Of a stretch of 58,303 bases of DNA, positions 35,501 through 44,412 are shown piece after piece. The position numbers and the translations under genes were made by a program. Each line of letters opens with the position of its first letter. Positions within the stretch are counted from its first letter, which is position 1. The notes below the pieces were generated by a model that saw only the letters and a list, made by a program, of their open reading frames with translations, did no database searches and had not been told where the DNA came from. Origin of the DNA: Flavobacteriales bacterium (GTDB lineage: Bacteria; Bacteroidota; Bacteroidia; NS11-12g; UBA955); assembly GCA_947447955.1 (NCBI GenBank), contig CANFLS010000016.1, positions 1 through 58,303 on the forward strand. The letters run 5' to 3'.

Positions 35501-37143
35501 TGAATGGTGTTCTGACGCAGTTCTGCTTTGAGGGTTCCTGTGGCATAAGAATAACCGTAATATCCAAACACACCATAGGTTCCTAAATTTTTTGCAACCA
35601 AGTTGTTATTGCATTGCATATTTAAAAAATAGGGAGTGAAAAGTGCATAGATATACCCAATTGGAGAGCCAATCGTTGCATTAAAAACTCGGTTATTTGT
35701 TATTTGATTTCGGTTTATTCTTCCGTTTATATAATACAAATAGGTTAAGTAACCTGTAGCACCAATATTGTTGCTATCCAATACATTTTCACTGATGTCA
35801 TCAACTACTGCGGTAGAATTTGACTTGTAAACAAACAAGCCATAAGAAGTAGCGGTAGCACCTTCAGCGGTAGTGTTGGCAATGAACTTATTTCCTTTTG
35901 CAGTAATTACAGTTGGAAAATAATGGTAGGTCATGTATGTGGTGGCCTTGGTTAAGTTATTTCTGTAAATATTGTTGTTGAAAATTAAATCGTCATAAGT
36001 GTAATAAGTGTAAAACCCATAGTGAGCTCCAGTTCCAAGAGAATTCCAACCAATAACTTTGTTGCCACTCATGTTAACAAAGTAGTTATACCACATATAG
36101 GTTGTGTAATTGGTAGTTCCGCAAGCAATATTTTGGAAAGTATTGTTAGAAAGTGAAAAATAGTTGGTAGAAGTTCCGTAATTGTAGAATCCATAAAAAC
36201 CATATACAACTCCTGTGGATCCAACAGTTGCCCCTTTAAATGGTAAATCGTGAAAATTGTTTCCTTCAATTTTGGTAGAACGGTTGGTGCTGTAGGTAAA
36301 GTAAGCATGCGACATCCAAATAGATGTGTTTGCAGTGTTTGAAGTAACATTGTCTCTAGATATATCATTGTTTAAAAATTGGTCTCCATTTGTGTAATAC
36401 GTATAAAGTCCATAAAAAAAGAAATTTTGAATTCTGTTGTTTGAAATAGTATTGTTTGATGGGGTGGTTGTGTAAACAGAAGTTCCACCTCTTGTTGTAA
36501 TTCCATAAGTTGGACCAGGTGCGCCACTATTCGTGGTACGCATTAAGTTTTGACTAATGGTATTGTAACTTCCATTGTGCGATGTTGTGTTGTTTACCGT
36601 TACAGAAGTTGTAGAATTGGTGAGGGCAATGTATGCACCACCCGCGGTTGATCCAACAGTAACCGCCGAAAACTGTAACGTGCATTTTTGAATCGTGTTG
36701 TAATCAGCAGCTGCGCGCATGATGATCACCGATTGCAATGCCGATGTTCCTGTTTTGTCGATGGTTAGGTTTTCAAGCGTTACATAATCCATTCCGTTAA
36801 AATCAAAAGCCGCATTGGCATTTGAATTAAAGAATGTAAAACCGTTGCCATTGATTTTAATCGTGCGGCTTGACGTTGAAGGATTGGTTGCGTTTTGCGA
36901 AAAACTCACCATATTTACCGACGTTAAATTAGAAGTGACATTTACCTTTAATCCCCCAGTTCCTATTCCGGAGTTTGTAATTGCTGTTGCCAATGCTTCG
37001 TACGTTGTGTAAGTGCCACCGGTTCCAACGGTAACAGTTCCTGTTAACTGCGCATTTAACTGTGAAAAGCCCAAAAACATACTCCAAATCAATGTGAGGA
37101 GGATGTTTTTTAATCCAATTGTTGTTTTGTAGTTTTTTGTCAT
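32539..37143 (-). CDS. giant T9SS surface protein: beta-helix, PKD domains, type A sorting domain
   Basis: A 1,534-residue protein. The ATG at 37143 starts a signal (TTIGLKNILLTLIWSMFLG) ending at NAQ; an ATG 10 codons upstream is less likely. Residues ~30-710 form a right-handed parallel beta-helix rich in short N-x-I/F turns and tyrosine (YNTISQNLMR, NNTISNNRI). A beta-sandwich region follows, then about five PKD-like modules with the WDFGDG signature (WNFGDGTQSN, WNFGDGTTSN, WDFGDGSVST). The last ~75 residues (IQPNPSNGIFNLEGL ... VKHNQQTHNEKIVITK) are a type A T9SS sorting domain. Likely a cell-surface adhesin or polysaccharide-binding protein. It is a single-gene unit with its own terminator. 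Confidence 0.88.
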   Translation of the reverse strand: MTKNYKTTIGLKNILLTLIWSMFLGFSQLNAQLTGTVTVGTGGTYTTYEALATAITNSGIGTGGLKVNVTSNLTSVNMVSFSQNATNPSTSSRTIKINGNGFTFFNSNANAAFDFNGMDYVTLENLTIDKTGTSALQSVIIMRAAADYNTIQKCTLQFSAVTVGSTAGGAYIALTNSTTSVTVNNTTSHNGSYNTISQNLMRTTNSGAPGPTYGITTRGGTSVYTTTPSNNTISNNRIQNFFFYGLYTYYTNGDQFLNNDISRDNVTSNTANTSIWMSHAYFTYSTNRSTKIEGNNFHDLPFKGATVGSTGVVYGFYGFYNYGTSTNYFSLSNNTFQNIACGTTNYTTYMWYNYFVNMSGNKVIGWNSLGTGAHYGFYTYYTYDDLIFNNNIYRNNLTKATTYMTYHYFPTVITAKGNKFIANTTAEGATATSYGLFVYKSNSTAVVDDISENVLDSNNIGATGYLTYLYYINGRINRNQITNNRVFNATIGSPIGYIYALFTPYFLNMQCNNNLVAKNLGTYGVFGYYGYSYATGTLKAELRQNTIQIDGSKSFYSFHYGYGIYFYPYYHTECDVAGNIVDIQNSYYAYPAYTYSVNGLNSYKRWDYNSYFINNTTLQYWYSNAGTANNFAGWKSLGFAGNNELNVNPKWENLSANLFRSRAFENQNNVPQVSSLWPTSPATNNVDLFGNTRNTLRSDRGALESQMNISAVSTDYSVGNIICSGTQAPANLYVKNNFTDTIYGFHVAYSVNNGPKTAQLVNTKIIPNKTEKIDFSLPIKKNTPGTTVVRIFIESYDDKLNDDTITFKTIVLPAPGGSVFTSSSKATKALYQPSKTFDVTVLNQPVIFDFTPPRAFSNADYNATSGTKSGWMVSTMAFTKSKRSISGSSFIAPTTSNQLEVQFVTTDSTLEDSTITLAVKYTDNASGCDTVINRDILIYPSIKPNFISPPKICDMDNVLFENSSQVRSGSMEFLWDFGTGNSADTSNAPEPVFIFPKKGTYNVKLTAKTMPYGFAFSNTYTVTVNEIPEIKFTRENACEGQKITLQNFTTPSNSRVTWNFGDGTQSNVWSPSVKYAKAGTYLITLTANLNGCNALSTIRVYQFDRPTSKFILKSGTCDNQPFEFENQSTIQNGFAGNIWDFNDNGNVSTQKNPSYRFSSSGTKTVKLVAVSEFGCTDTFIKTITVKESPKVSFISSALCSVKPTNFTNTTPAVNGAIANYNWNFGDGTTSNIESPIHNWNAKLGPKSISLTIELDNGCKETITKKMVVKTQPKPVFKANDVCPGEPVVFVNNTTWAQGEISYKWDFGDGSVSTNSDPLKYYNTTVTLTPNVTLYAYIKDGCADSITQQIVIHEAPKTCDFNVEPDYANAFYGIKVQPMSNAGIIGGQNQVDYLWVVEKAGTKKSSGKDAKASFEVQSDGVYKITMRANMAQTGCECVKVKSFVLNRASNSNLAKFKPSIQPNPSNGIFNLEGLNADGNPVKVEVYSMTGQVVWGNTMVSTQTIPVNLQQLSDGVYTISVKHNQQTHNEKIVITK

Positions 37144-37204
37144 AAGCGTAGATTTTAGTTTTGTTGAATGCAAATGTGAAATTTTGAAATAATAAATAAT
37201 AATT

Positions 37205-37212
37205 TATATTTG
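37205..37212 (+). promoter_or_regulatory. -7 box (TATATTTG) of the LysR gene
   Basis: TATATTTG, an exact TAnnTTTG match, lies 24 nt before the ATG at 37237. Confidence 0.5.
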
Positions 37213-37223
37213 TAATTAAGACT

Positions 37224-37238
37224 ATAACGAATCGTTAT
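37224..37238. promoter_or_regulatory. LysR-type T-N11-A palindrome over its own start codon
   Basis: ATAACGA-A-TCGTTAT is a perfect 7-1-7 dyad containing the T-N11-A pattern of LysR-family boxes. It overlaps the ATG at 37237 and sits just downstream of the -7 box, a place suited to autorepression. Confidence 0.5.
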
Positions 37239-38163
37239 GAACTATACACTGAATCAACTGCGGATTTTTCATAAAATCACCCAAACTAAGAGCATTACCA
37301 AGGCTGCCGACGAGTTACACCTAACACAGCCAGCAGTTTCTATTCAATTGAAAAACTTTCAGAATCAGTTTGAAATTCCCCTAACAGAAACGGTAAATAA
37401 GAAGATTTACATTACCGATTTTGGATATGAAATAGCCATAGCAGCTGAGAAAATACTAGAAGAAGCTATGGGTATCCAAGATAAATTGATGTCGTTCAAA
37501 GGGAAGTTGACCGGGAAGTTGAAATTGTCTACGGTTTCAACCGGGAAATATGTTTTGCCCTACTTTTTAAGTGTATTTCTTAAACAAAATCCGGGTATCA
37601 ATTTGGTGCTGGATGTTACGAACCGACAAAAAGTAACTGAAAATTTAGAAAAAAACGAGATTGACTTTGGATTAACATCGATGACAATTGATTCTTTGAG
37701 GCTAGAAACCATAGAAATGCTAAAAAATCAATTGGTTTTGGTGGGAAGTCCTACCTTGAAATCTAAAAAATGGGAAAATCCTGATCCAACCTTTTTACAA
37801 GAAGTTCCTCTGATATACAGAGAAAAGGGATCTGGAACCCGATATATCATGGAAGAGTATATTTCAAGTCATGGATTGAATGTAAATCAGAAATTGGAAT
37901 TAACGTCAAACGAAGCAGTGAAACAAGCAACCATTGCCGGGTTGGGATATTCAATTGTGCCTATGATAGGGATTAAAAATGAATTGCAGTTAAAACAATT
38001 GGAAGTCATTCAAATGAAAGACTTGCCCATTATCAGTACTTGGAACTTGGTGTGGCCTGTTGGTAAGAAAATTACACCCATTATGAGTGCCTTTATTAAG
38101 TTTATCGAGTTGGAAAAAGCGCAAATCATAGATCAGTATTTTCCTTATGCTAAATTTATATGA
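37237..38163 (+). CDS. LysR family transcriptional regulator
   Basis: A 308-residue regulator. The N-terminal wHTH is typical: LNQLRIFHKITQTKSITKAA, then LHLTQPAVSIQLKNFQNQF. The effector domain starts near residue 90 (GKLKLSTVSTGKYVLPYFLS) with EIDFGLTSM and GSGTRYIMEEY. The pattern is closer to CysB/CbbR-like regulators than to OxyR, and the paired redox cysteines are missing. A peroxiredoxin gene follows 71 nt downstream with its own -7 box. It is divergent from the giant surface protein gene. The effector is unknown. Confidence 0.9.
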   Translation: MNYTLNQLRIFHKITQTKSITKAADELHLTQPAVSIQLKNFQNQFEIPLTETVNKKIYITDFGYEIAIAAEKILEEAMGIQDKLMSFKGKLTGKLKLSTVSTGKYVLPYFLSVFLKQNPGINLVLDVTNRQKVTENLEKNEIDFGLTSMTIDSLRLETIEMLKNQLVLVGSPTLKSKKWENPDPTFLQEVPLIYREKGSGTRYIMEEYISSHGLNVNQKLELTSNEAVKQATIAGLGYSIVPMIGIKNELQLKQLEVIQMKDLPIISTWNLVWPVGKKITPIMSAFIKFIELEKAQIIDQYFPYAKFI

Positions 38164-38190
38164 AATTTCATTTCAACCATTCTCTTTTAT

Positions 38191-38198
38191 TACCTTTG
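38191..38198 (+). promoter_or_regulatory. -7 box (TACCTTTG) of the peroxiredoxin gene
   Basis: TACCTTTG matches TAnnTTTG and lies 36 nt before the ATG at 38235, giving a leader of roughly 30 nt. Confidence 0.5.
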
Positions 38199-38234
38199 TG
38201 GTTCAATTATTAGAAACTTTAAAATTATAAAAAT

Positions 38235-38873
38235 ATGTCATTTGTAGGAAAAAAATTCCCTAACCTCACGGTTGATGCGATTACCAAATCTGGTGAAAAT
38301 TTGTCAATCAACATTTTCGAAGAAGCAACCAAAAACAAGAAGAAAGTTTGTTTGTTTTGGTATCCAAAAGATTTCACTTTTGTTTGTCCAACAGAATTGC
38401 ACGCTTTTCAAGCAAAACTTGCTGAATTCGAATCTCGCAACACCATGGTTATTGGTGCTTCTTGCGATACCAATGAAGTTCACTTTGCTTGGTTGAGCAC
38501 TCCTAAAAAACAAGGCGGAATTGAAGGTGTAACTTATCCTATTTTGGCCGATACCAACCGCAATTTGTCTAGCGTTTTGGATATTTTAGATATTCAATCT
38601 TCTGATTTTAATGAAGAATTAGATACCATCATTTACACTGGTTCTAACGTGACTTACAGAGCTACGTATTTGATTGACGAAGATGGAACTGTTTTCCACG
38701 AAAGTGTAAATCACATGCCTTTGGGTAGAAACGTAAACGAATTTCTTCGTTTGATCGACGCTTATAGCCACGTTCAAAACCACGGTGAAGTTTGTCCTGC
38801 AAACTGGCAGTCTGGCGACGACGCCATGAACGCAACCCGCGATGGTGTTTCTGACTACCTAGGTAGCCACTAA
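38235..38873 (+). CDS. 2-Cys peroxiredoxin (AhpC/TSA family)
   Basis: A 212-residue thiol peroxidase. C51 in KDFTFVCPTE is the peroxidatic cysteine; C187 in HGEVCPANW near the C-terminus is the resolving cysteine, as in typical 2-Cys enzymes. GASCDTNEVHFAWL and LPLGRN-type residues (here MPLGRNVNEFLR) fit the family. It reduces hydrogen and organic peroxides in the cytosol; the electron donor (AhpF or thioredoxin) is not encoded here. Codon usage suggests strong expression. A terminator follows. Together with KatG and OxyR it makes this a peroxide-defence region. Confidence 0.95.
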   Translation: MSFVGKKFPNLTVDAITKSGENLSINIFEEATKNKKKVCLFWYPKDFTFVCPTELHAFQAKLAEFESRNTMVIGASCDTNEVHFAWLSTPKKQGGIEGVTYPILADTNRNLSSVLDILDIQSSDFNEELDTIIYTGSNVTYRATYLIDEDGTVFHESVNHMPLGRNVNEFLRLIDAYSHVQNHGEVCPANWQSGDDAMNATRDGVSDYLGSH

Positions 38874-38898
38874 TATTATCATCACTTAACAACTTTAT

Positions 38899-38932
38899 TA
38901 AAAGGCGGTTAACCATGTGTTAATCGCCTTTT
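38899..38932 (+). terminator. terminator after the peroxiredoxin gene
   Basis: A long stem AAAGGCGGTTAAC with GTTAATCGCCTTT (one G-T wobble), a 5-nt loop, then eight T. Confidence 0.85.
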
Positions 38933-39006
38933 TTTTGAGGGACAAAAATTTGCAAAAATCGCGAAAAGTGTAAAAGGACGAAAAAATCTCAATATATTTG
39001 TATTAA

Positions 39007-39063
39007 TAATACCAGCCACGCTTCCCATTTGAACAGCGCACAAGGGCTGGTTTTCGATTTTTT
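39007..39063 (+). ncRNA. possible small RNA: -7 box, stem-loop, T-tract
   Basis: TATATTTG at 38993-39000 is a perfect -7 match with no gene directly behind it. About 10 nt later starts ACCAGCC, pairing with GGCTGGT (39045-39051), with an inner CGCT/AGCG pair. A T-rich tract follows (39051-39063). A ~55-nt transcript with a terminator would fit. The alternative is simply a terminator-like hairpin ahead of the DUF2200 gene. Confidence 0.3.
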
Positions 39064-39134
39064 AGGGACAAATAATCGCCATCAATTCCTAGAATCTATT
39101 TGCATCAAATTTTACTTTCCATTAATTTAGCGGC

Positions 39135-39497
39135 ATGACGAATTCGTTATCCAAACACGATGAGCGCATGAAAAACATGTGCTTTGGAACCGTTTATCCT
39201 TTGTATTTAACGAAAATTCAAAAGAAGGGTAGAACCGAAGATGAACTCATAGAAGTGATTTGTTGGCTTACAGGTTATTCTCAATCTGAGATTGAACAGT
39301 TTGTAAGCGCAAAAGTTACATTCAAAGTGTTGTTTGATGGCGCCAAAATCAATCCCAATGCCTCAATGATCACCGGTATGATTTGCGGCTATCGAATTGA
39401 AGAGATTGAAAATCCCCACACAAAAAATATACGCTACCTCGATAAACTTGTTGATGAACTTGCCAAGGGCAAGAAAATGGAGAAGGTACTCCGTTGA
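39135..39497 (+). CDS. DUF2200 domain-containing protein
   Basis: A 120-residue protein. MCFGTVYPLYLTKIQKKGRT, VICWLTGYSQ, NPNASMITGMICGYRIEEIE and IRYLDKLVDELAKGKKMEKVL are the standard DUF2200 blocks over the full family length. It is probably a small cytosolic protein; no function is established. It converges with the coiled-coil lipoprotein gene, 6 nt apart. Confidence 0.92.
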   Translation: MTNSLSKHDERMKNMCFGTVYPLYLTKIQKKGRTEDELIEVICWLTGYSQSEIEQFVSAKVTFKVLFDGAKINPNASMITGMICGYRIEEIENPHTKNIRYLDKLVDELAKGKKMEKVLR

Positions 39498-39503
39498 TTC
39501 AAT

Positions 39504-40400
39504 TTATTTCATCATTTGAACCATGTTTGCCATGGTTTGTTGTATTTTCAATTGGATGCTATTCAACTGGTTCTGGCTCGCTTTAATTTCGTTATCTGCT
39601 TTACTTACTAATGGCCAATTGCTGCTGCATGAACTGATTTTTTGCCGTCCAATGGTTTTCGCGTTGAATTCAGTCAATGTTGCTTCCAAACTTGTTTTAA
39701 CTGCATTGATATTTTGGAGGGACAAATGGAGCTTTTCAATATCGGACTTGAGCGATTTACAATTTTCAGGTTTTTTCAACTCATTGTTTGCTACATATTC
39801 ATTGATTTGGATTTCCGATTTTTGCAATTCAGCTTCGAATTGTTGTTGTGACTTATTCAAATCGGCAATGGCCTTTTGGAAACTATTTCTATAGCTAACC
39901 ACATCTACCATTTGAATATTCGGAACTACATTGCTCGTAATAAAATTGCTAAATTCTTGTGCTTTTTTTACGGTTGATTCACCTTTGGATTGAAGGTTTC
40001 CCATTTTGGATTTGATATTTTCACGGGTTACTTTCAGTTGGGCATATTCAGGTGTGCCAGAACTGATTTTGTCTTTTCCTTGGGTGTATTTTTGGAAATT
40101 TGTATATTCTTGATTCAACTCTGATTTGAGTTTGTTTACCTGCACCATTTCAGATTGCAATTCAACATACATTTTATCTGATTGTTTCATTGCTTCAGGT
40201 TTGTTATCACATTGTATGTCGTTGTATTTCGATTGCAAAAGATTCATTTGGTATTCCAAGTTATTCAAACTGTTGTTTGCTTGATTTACCGAAGATTTGA
40301 TGCTGTTATCTACCTGAGAAGTGGTGTAATAAACGGTGCAACTTGTGGCGCATATAATCACTGCGGTAAATGTAAATACAGTTTGGATATACTTTTTCAT
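39504..40400 (-). CDS. coiled-coil lipoprotein
   Basis: A 298-residue protein. The ATG at 40400 starts a lipoprotein signal (KKYIQTVFTFTAVIICATSC). The rest is almost entirely helical with heptad-like leucine/glutamine patterns (SSVNQANNSLNNLEYQMNLL; LKSDIEKLHLSLQNINAVKT; NEIKASQNQLNSIQLKIQQT). It is probably a periplasmic coiled-coil spacer or scaffold. No family was recognised. A composite repeat lies directly upstream. Confidence 0.7.
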   Translation of the reverse strand: MKKYIQTVFTFTAVIICATSCTVYYTTSQVDNSIKSSVNQANNSLNNLEYQMNLLQSKYNDIQCDNKPEAMKQSDKMYVELQSEMVQVNKLKSELNQEYTNFQKYTQGKDKISSGTPEYAQLKVTRENIKSKMGNLQSKGESTVKKAQEFSNFITSNVVPNIQMVDVVSYRNSFQKAIADLNKSQQQFEAELQKSEIQINEYVANNELKKPENCKSLKSDIEKLHLSLQNINAVKTSLEATLTEFNAKTIGRQKISSCSSNWPLVSKADNEIKASQNQLNSIQLKIQQTMANMVQMMK

Positions 40401-40419
40401 GGCTGCAATATACATAAAA

Positions 40420-40500
40420 GATTAGACAGATTATCCCGAAAGCTTTCGGGATGGTTAGACAGATTAGACAGATTATCCCGATAACTTTCGGGAAGATTGG
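40420..40500. repeat. GATTAGACAG repeat with TCCCGAAAGCTTTCGGGA-type palindromes (locus A)
   Basis: Short runs of the 10-mer GATTAGACAG alternate with a perfect 20-bp palindrome, ATCCCGAAAG-CTTTCGGGAT (40434-40453), and an imperfect copy (TCCCGATAACTTTCGGGA). The block ends in GATTGGGTTT as in locus B. It is part of the gene-free stretch 40401-40772. Confidence 0.75.
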
Positions 40501-40540
40501 GTTTCTTTGGGTTTATTTTTAGCTTGTACCTATAATTAAA

Positions 40541-40685
40541 CAGCGAAGCTGTAAACTACCGAAGGTGTAAACCACCAAAGGTGTAAACTACCGAAGGTGT
40601 AAACAGCCGCAGGCGTCAACTAGCGAAGCTGTAAACAGGCTTAGCCGTCAACAGCCCCAGGCGTCAACAGGCGCAGCCGTCAACT
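40541..40685. repeat. mini-hairpin array A: ~16-nt units with 3-bp stems
   Basis: About nine consecutive units of the form stem-3-nt loop-stem-GTAAAC/GTCAAC. The stems are AGC/GCT, ACC/GGT, ACC/GGT, ACC/GGT, GCC/GGC, AGC/GCT, GGC/GCC, GCC/GGC and GGC/GCC, with loops GAA, AAA, GCA, TTA or CCA. Stem changes are compensatory in every unit. GGT or GCT is followed by GTAAAC, and GGC or GCC by GTCAAC. Confidence 0.85.
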
Positions 40686-40690
40686 TAAAC

Positions 40691-40752
40691 TAAACGAGCT
40701 GCGCTCGTCTAAACGCACGAAGTGCATCTAAACGAGCGCAGCTCATCTAAAC
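40691..40752. repeat. 19-nt tandem hairpin array, three units
   Basis: Three 19-nt units, TAAAC + 4-bp stem + 3-nt loop + stem + GTC/ATC: GAGC-TGC-GCTC, GCAC-GAA-GTGC, GAGC-GCA-GCTC. Again the stem varies with compensation while TAAAC stays fixed. It follows array A directly. Confidence 0.8.
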
Positions 40753-40753
40753 T

Positions 40754-43067
<2,314 letters not shown>

Positions 43068-43094
43068 TTAATAATAGATTTTAGTTTGATTTTT

Positions 43095-43102
43095 CAAATT
43101 TA
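43095..43102 (-). promoter_or_regulatory. -7 box (TAAATTTG) of katG
   Basis: On the minus strand TAAATTTG lies 36 nt before the katG ATG. Just upstream, at 43127-43141, CTAT-N7-ATAG matches the inner half of the OxyR ATAG-N7-CTAT-N7-ATAG-N7-CTAT pattern, though the outer tetranucleotides do not match. Confidence 0.4.
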
Positions 43103-43158
43103 CCCCGTTACTTTGTTTCACGAAAACTATATTTTCAATAGCAATATTGATAAAATCG

Positions 43159-44094
43159 ATGAATATACATCAGTTTAAATACGTCTTGGCATTGGCAGAG
43201 TGTCGTCATTTTGAAAATGCGGCCGACAAGTGCTGCATTACGCAATCAACCCTAAGTACCATGATTTCTAAGTTTGAGGAAGAAATTGGTATTTTGGTAT
43301 TTGACAGAAAAAAGAAGCCGGTTGAAATCACCACCGAAGGAGCATTGATATTGGAGCAGTTAAAGAAGATTACCAAAGAAATAGAACAATTGTCTGAAAT
43401 TACCAAGGAAATAAAAGGCGAGGTTTCTGGCAATTTAACTTTATCGGTAATTCCTACCGTGGCCCCGGGATTGCTGCCTTTGTTTTTGACAGATTTTGCA
43501 AAGAAATTCCCTAGTTTGAACATCGACATTCAAGAGCAAACCACCGAAGAAATAATGCGTCAAATCAAATCCAGAGATTTGGATATTGGCATCGTATCGA
43601 TACCGTTAAACGACAAAGATTTGCGAGAAATTCATTTGTACGATGAGCCATTTGTGTTTTACGACACAACGTCCCTCAATACCAATAAAGTGAATGCCAA
43701 AGAATTGGATGTGAGTAATATTTGTTTGTTAGATGAGGGACATTGTATGCGTGCTCAAATTTTAGAGCTCTGTAATTTGCATCAAAAGCGATTGAATTAC
43801 GGGGCAAATTTCAAGTACAATGCGGGATCAATTGATAGTTTGATTCGGTTTGTTAAGGCGAACCGGGCGTCTACGTTGTTGCCGTATTTTTCGGCAACTG
43901 ATTTGGCAGAATCTGAGATGCAGCATCTCCACGAATTTGAAAATCCGATGCCATTTCGATCAATCGGCATTGTGGTTCACCGTCATTTCGTAAAGCATCA
44001 AGTTTTGGAGGCCTTAAAAAGTGAAATCCTGAACAAGGTGTCGCCCTTGTTGCTGCAAACGGAGTTGGAGGGGCAGAAGTTGAGTCCTTTATAG
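43159..44094 (+). CDS. oxyR: OxyR hydrogen-peroxide-responsive regulator
   Basis: A 311-residue LysR-family regulator. The ATG at 43159 is chosen over a TTG at 43147. N-terminal HTH: HFENAADKCCITQSTLSTMISKFE. C196 in DEGHCMRAQ and C205 in LELCNL keep the nine-residue spacing of the C199-C208 redox pair of E. coli OxyR, so disulfide sensing is expected. It is divergent from katG, its probable target. It converges on the surface-protein gene at 44413 with a repeat array in between. Confidence 0.95.
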   Translation: MNIHQFKYVLALAECRHFENAADKCCITQSTLSTMISKFEEEIGILVFDRKKKPVEITTEGALILEQLKKITKEIEQLSEITKEIKGEVSGNLTLSVIPTVAPGLLPLFLTDFAKKFPSLNIDIQEQTTEEIMRQIKSRDLDIGIVSIPLNDKDLREIHLYDEPFVFYDTTSLNTNKVNAKELDVSNICLLDEGHCMRAQILELCNLHQKRLNYGANFKYNAGSIDSLIRFVKANRASTLLPYFSATDLAESEMQHLHEFENPMPFRSIGIVVHRHFVKHQVLEALKSEILNKVSPLLLQTELEGQKLSPL

Positions 44095-44096
44095 GG

Positions 44097-44193
44097 GATT
44101 AGACGGATTAGACAGGTTAGACGGATTAGACAGATTGGGTTTATTTTCTAGGATTAGACAGATTAGACAGATTAGACGGGTTAGACAGATTGG
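44097..44193. repeat. GATTAGACAG repeat (locus B)
   Basis: Ten-base units GATTAGACAG/GATTAGACGG and shortened GTTAGAC forms occur in two clusters, separated by ATTGGGTTTATTTTC. The order (10-mer cluster, GGGTTTATTTT spacer, then the mini-hairpin array) is the same as at locus A. It is part of the gene-free stretch 44095-44412. Confidence 0.75.
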
Positions 44194-44240
44194 ATTTTAG
44201 GATTTATTTGGTTTATTTTTTTATAAAGCCTAAATATTAA

Positions 44241-44402
44241 CAGCGAAGCGTCAACAGCCAAAGGCGTCAACAGGCGAAGCCGTCAACTACCGCAGGTTTA
44301 AACCCACCGAAGGTGTAAACTAGCAAAGCTGTAAACTCACCGAAGGTGTAAACTAGCAAAGCTGTAAACTCACCGAAGGTGTAAACAGGTGAAGCCGTCA
44401 AC
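44241..44402. repeat. mini-hairpin array B
   Basis: About ten ~16-nt units with stems AGC/GC-, GCC/GGC, GGC/GCC, ACC/GGT, ACC/GGT, AGC/GCT, ACC/GGT, AGC/GCT, ACC/GGT and GGT/GCC (one wobble), each followed by GTAAAC or GTCAAC. The pair AGCAAAGCT-GTAAACTC / ACCGAAGGT-GTAAACT is duplicated as a 33-bp tandem. Only 10 bp separate it from the stop of the surface-protein gene. Confidence 0.85.
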
Positions 44403-44412
44403 GCAACTAGTG

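Noticed and set aside
43127-43152. A complete OxyR operator
   Set aside because: Only the inner CTAT-N7-ATAG matches; the outer tetranucleotides are not present, so it is mentioned only as a partial candidate.
44241-44402. Mini-hairpin array considered as an integron attC series or CRISPR
   Set aside because: Units are only ~16 nt with no spacers, no attC core sites and no integrase.
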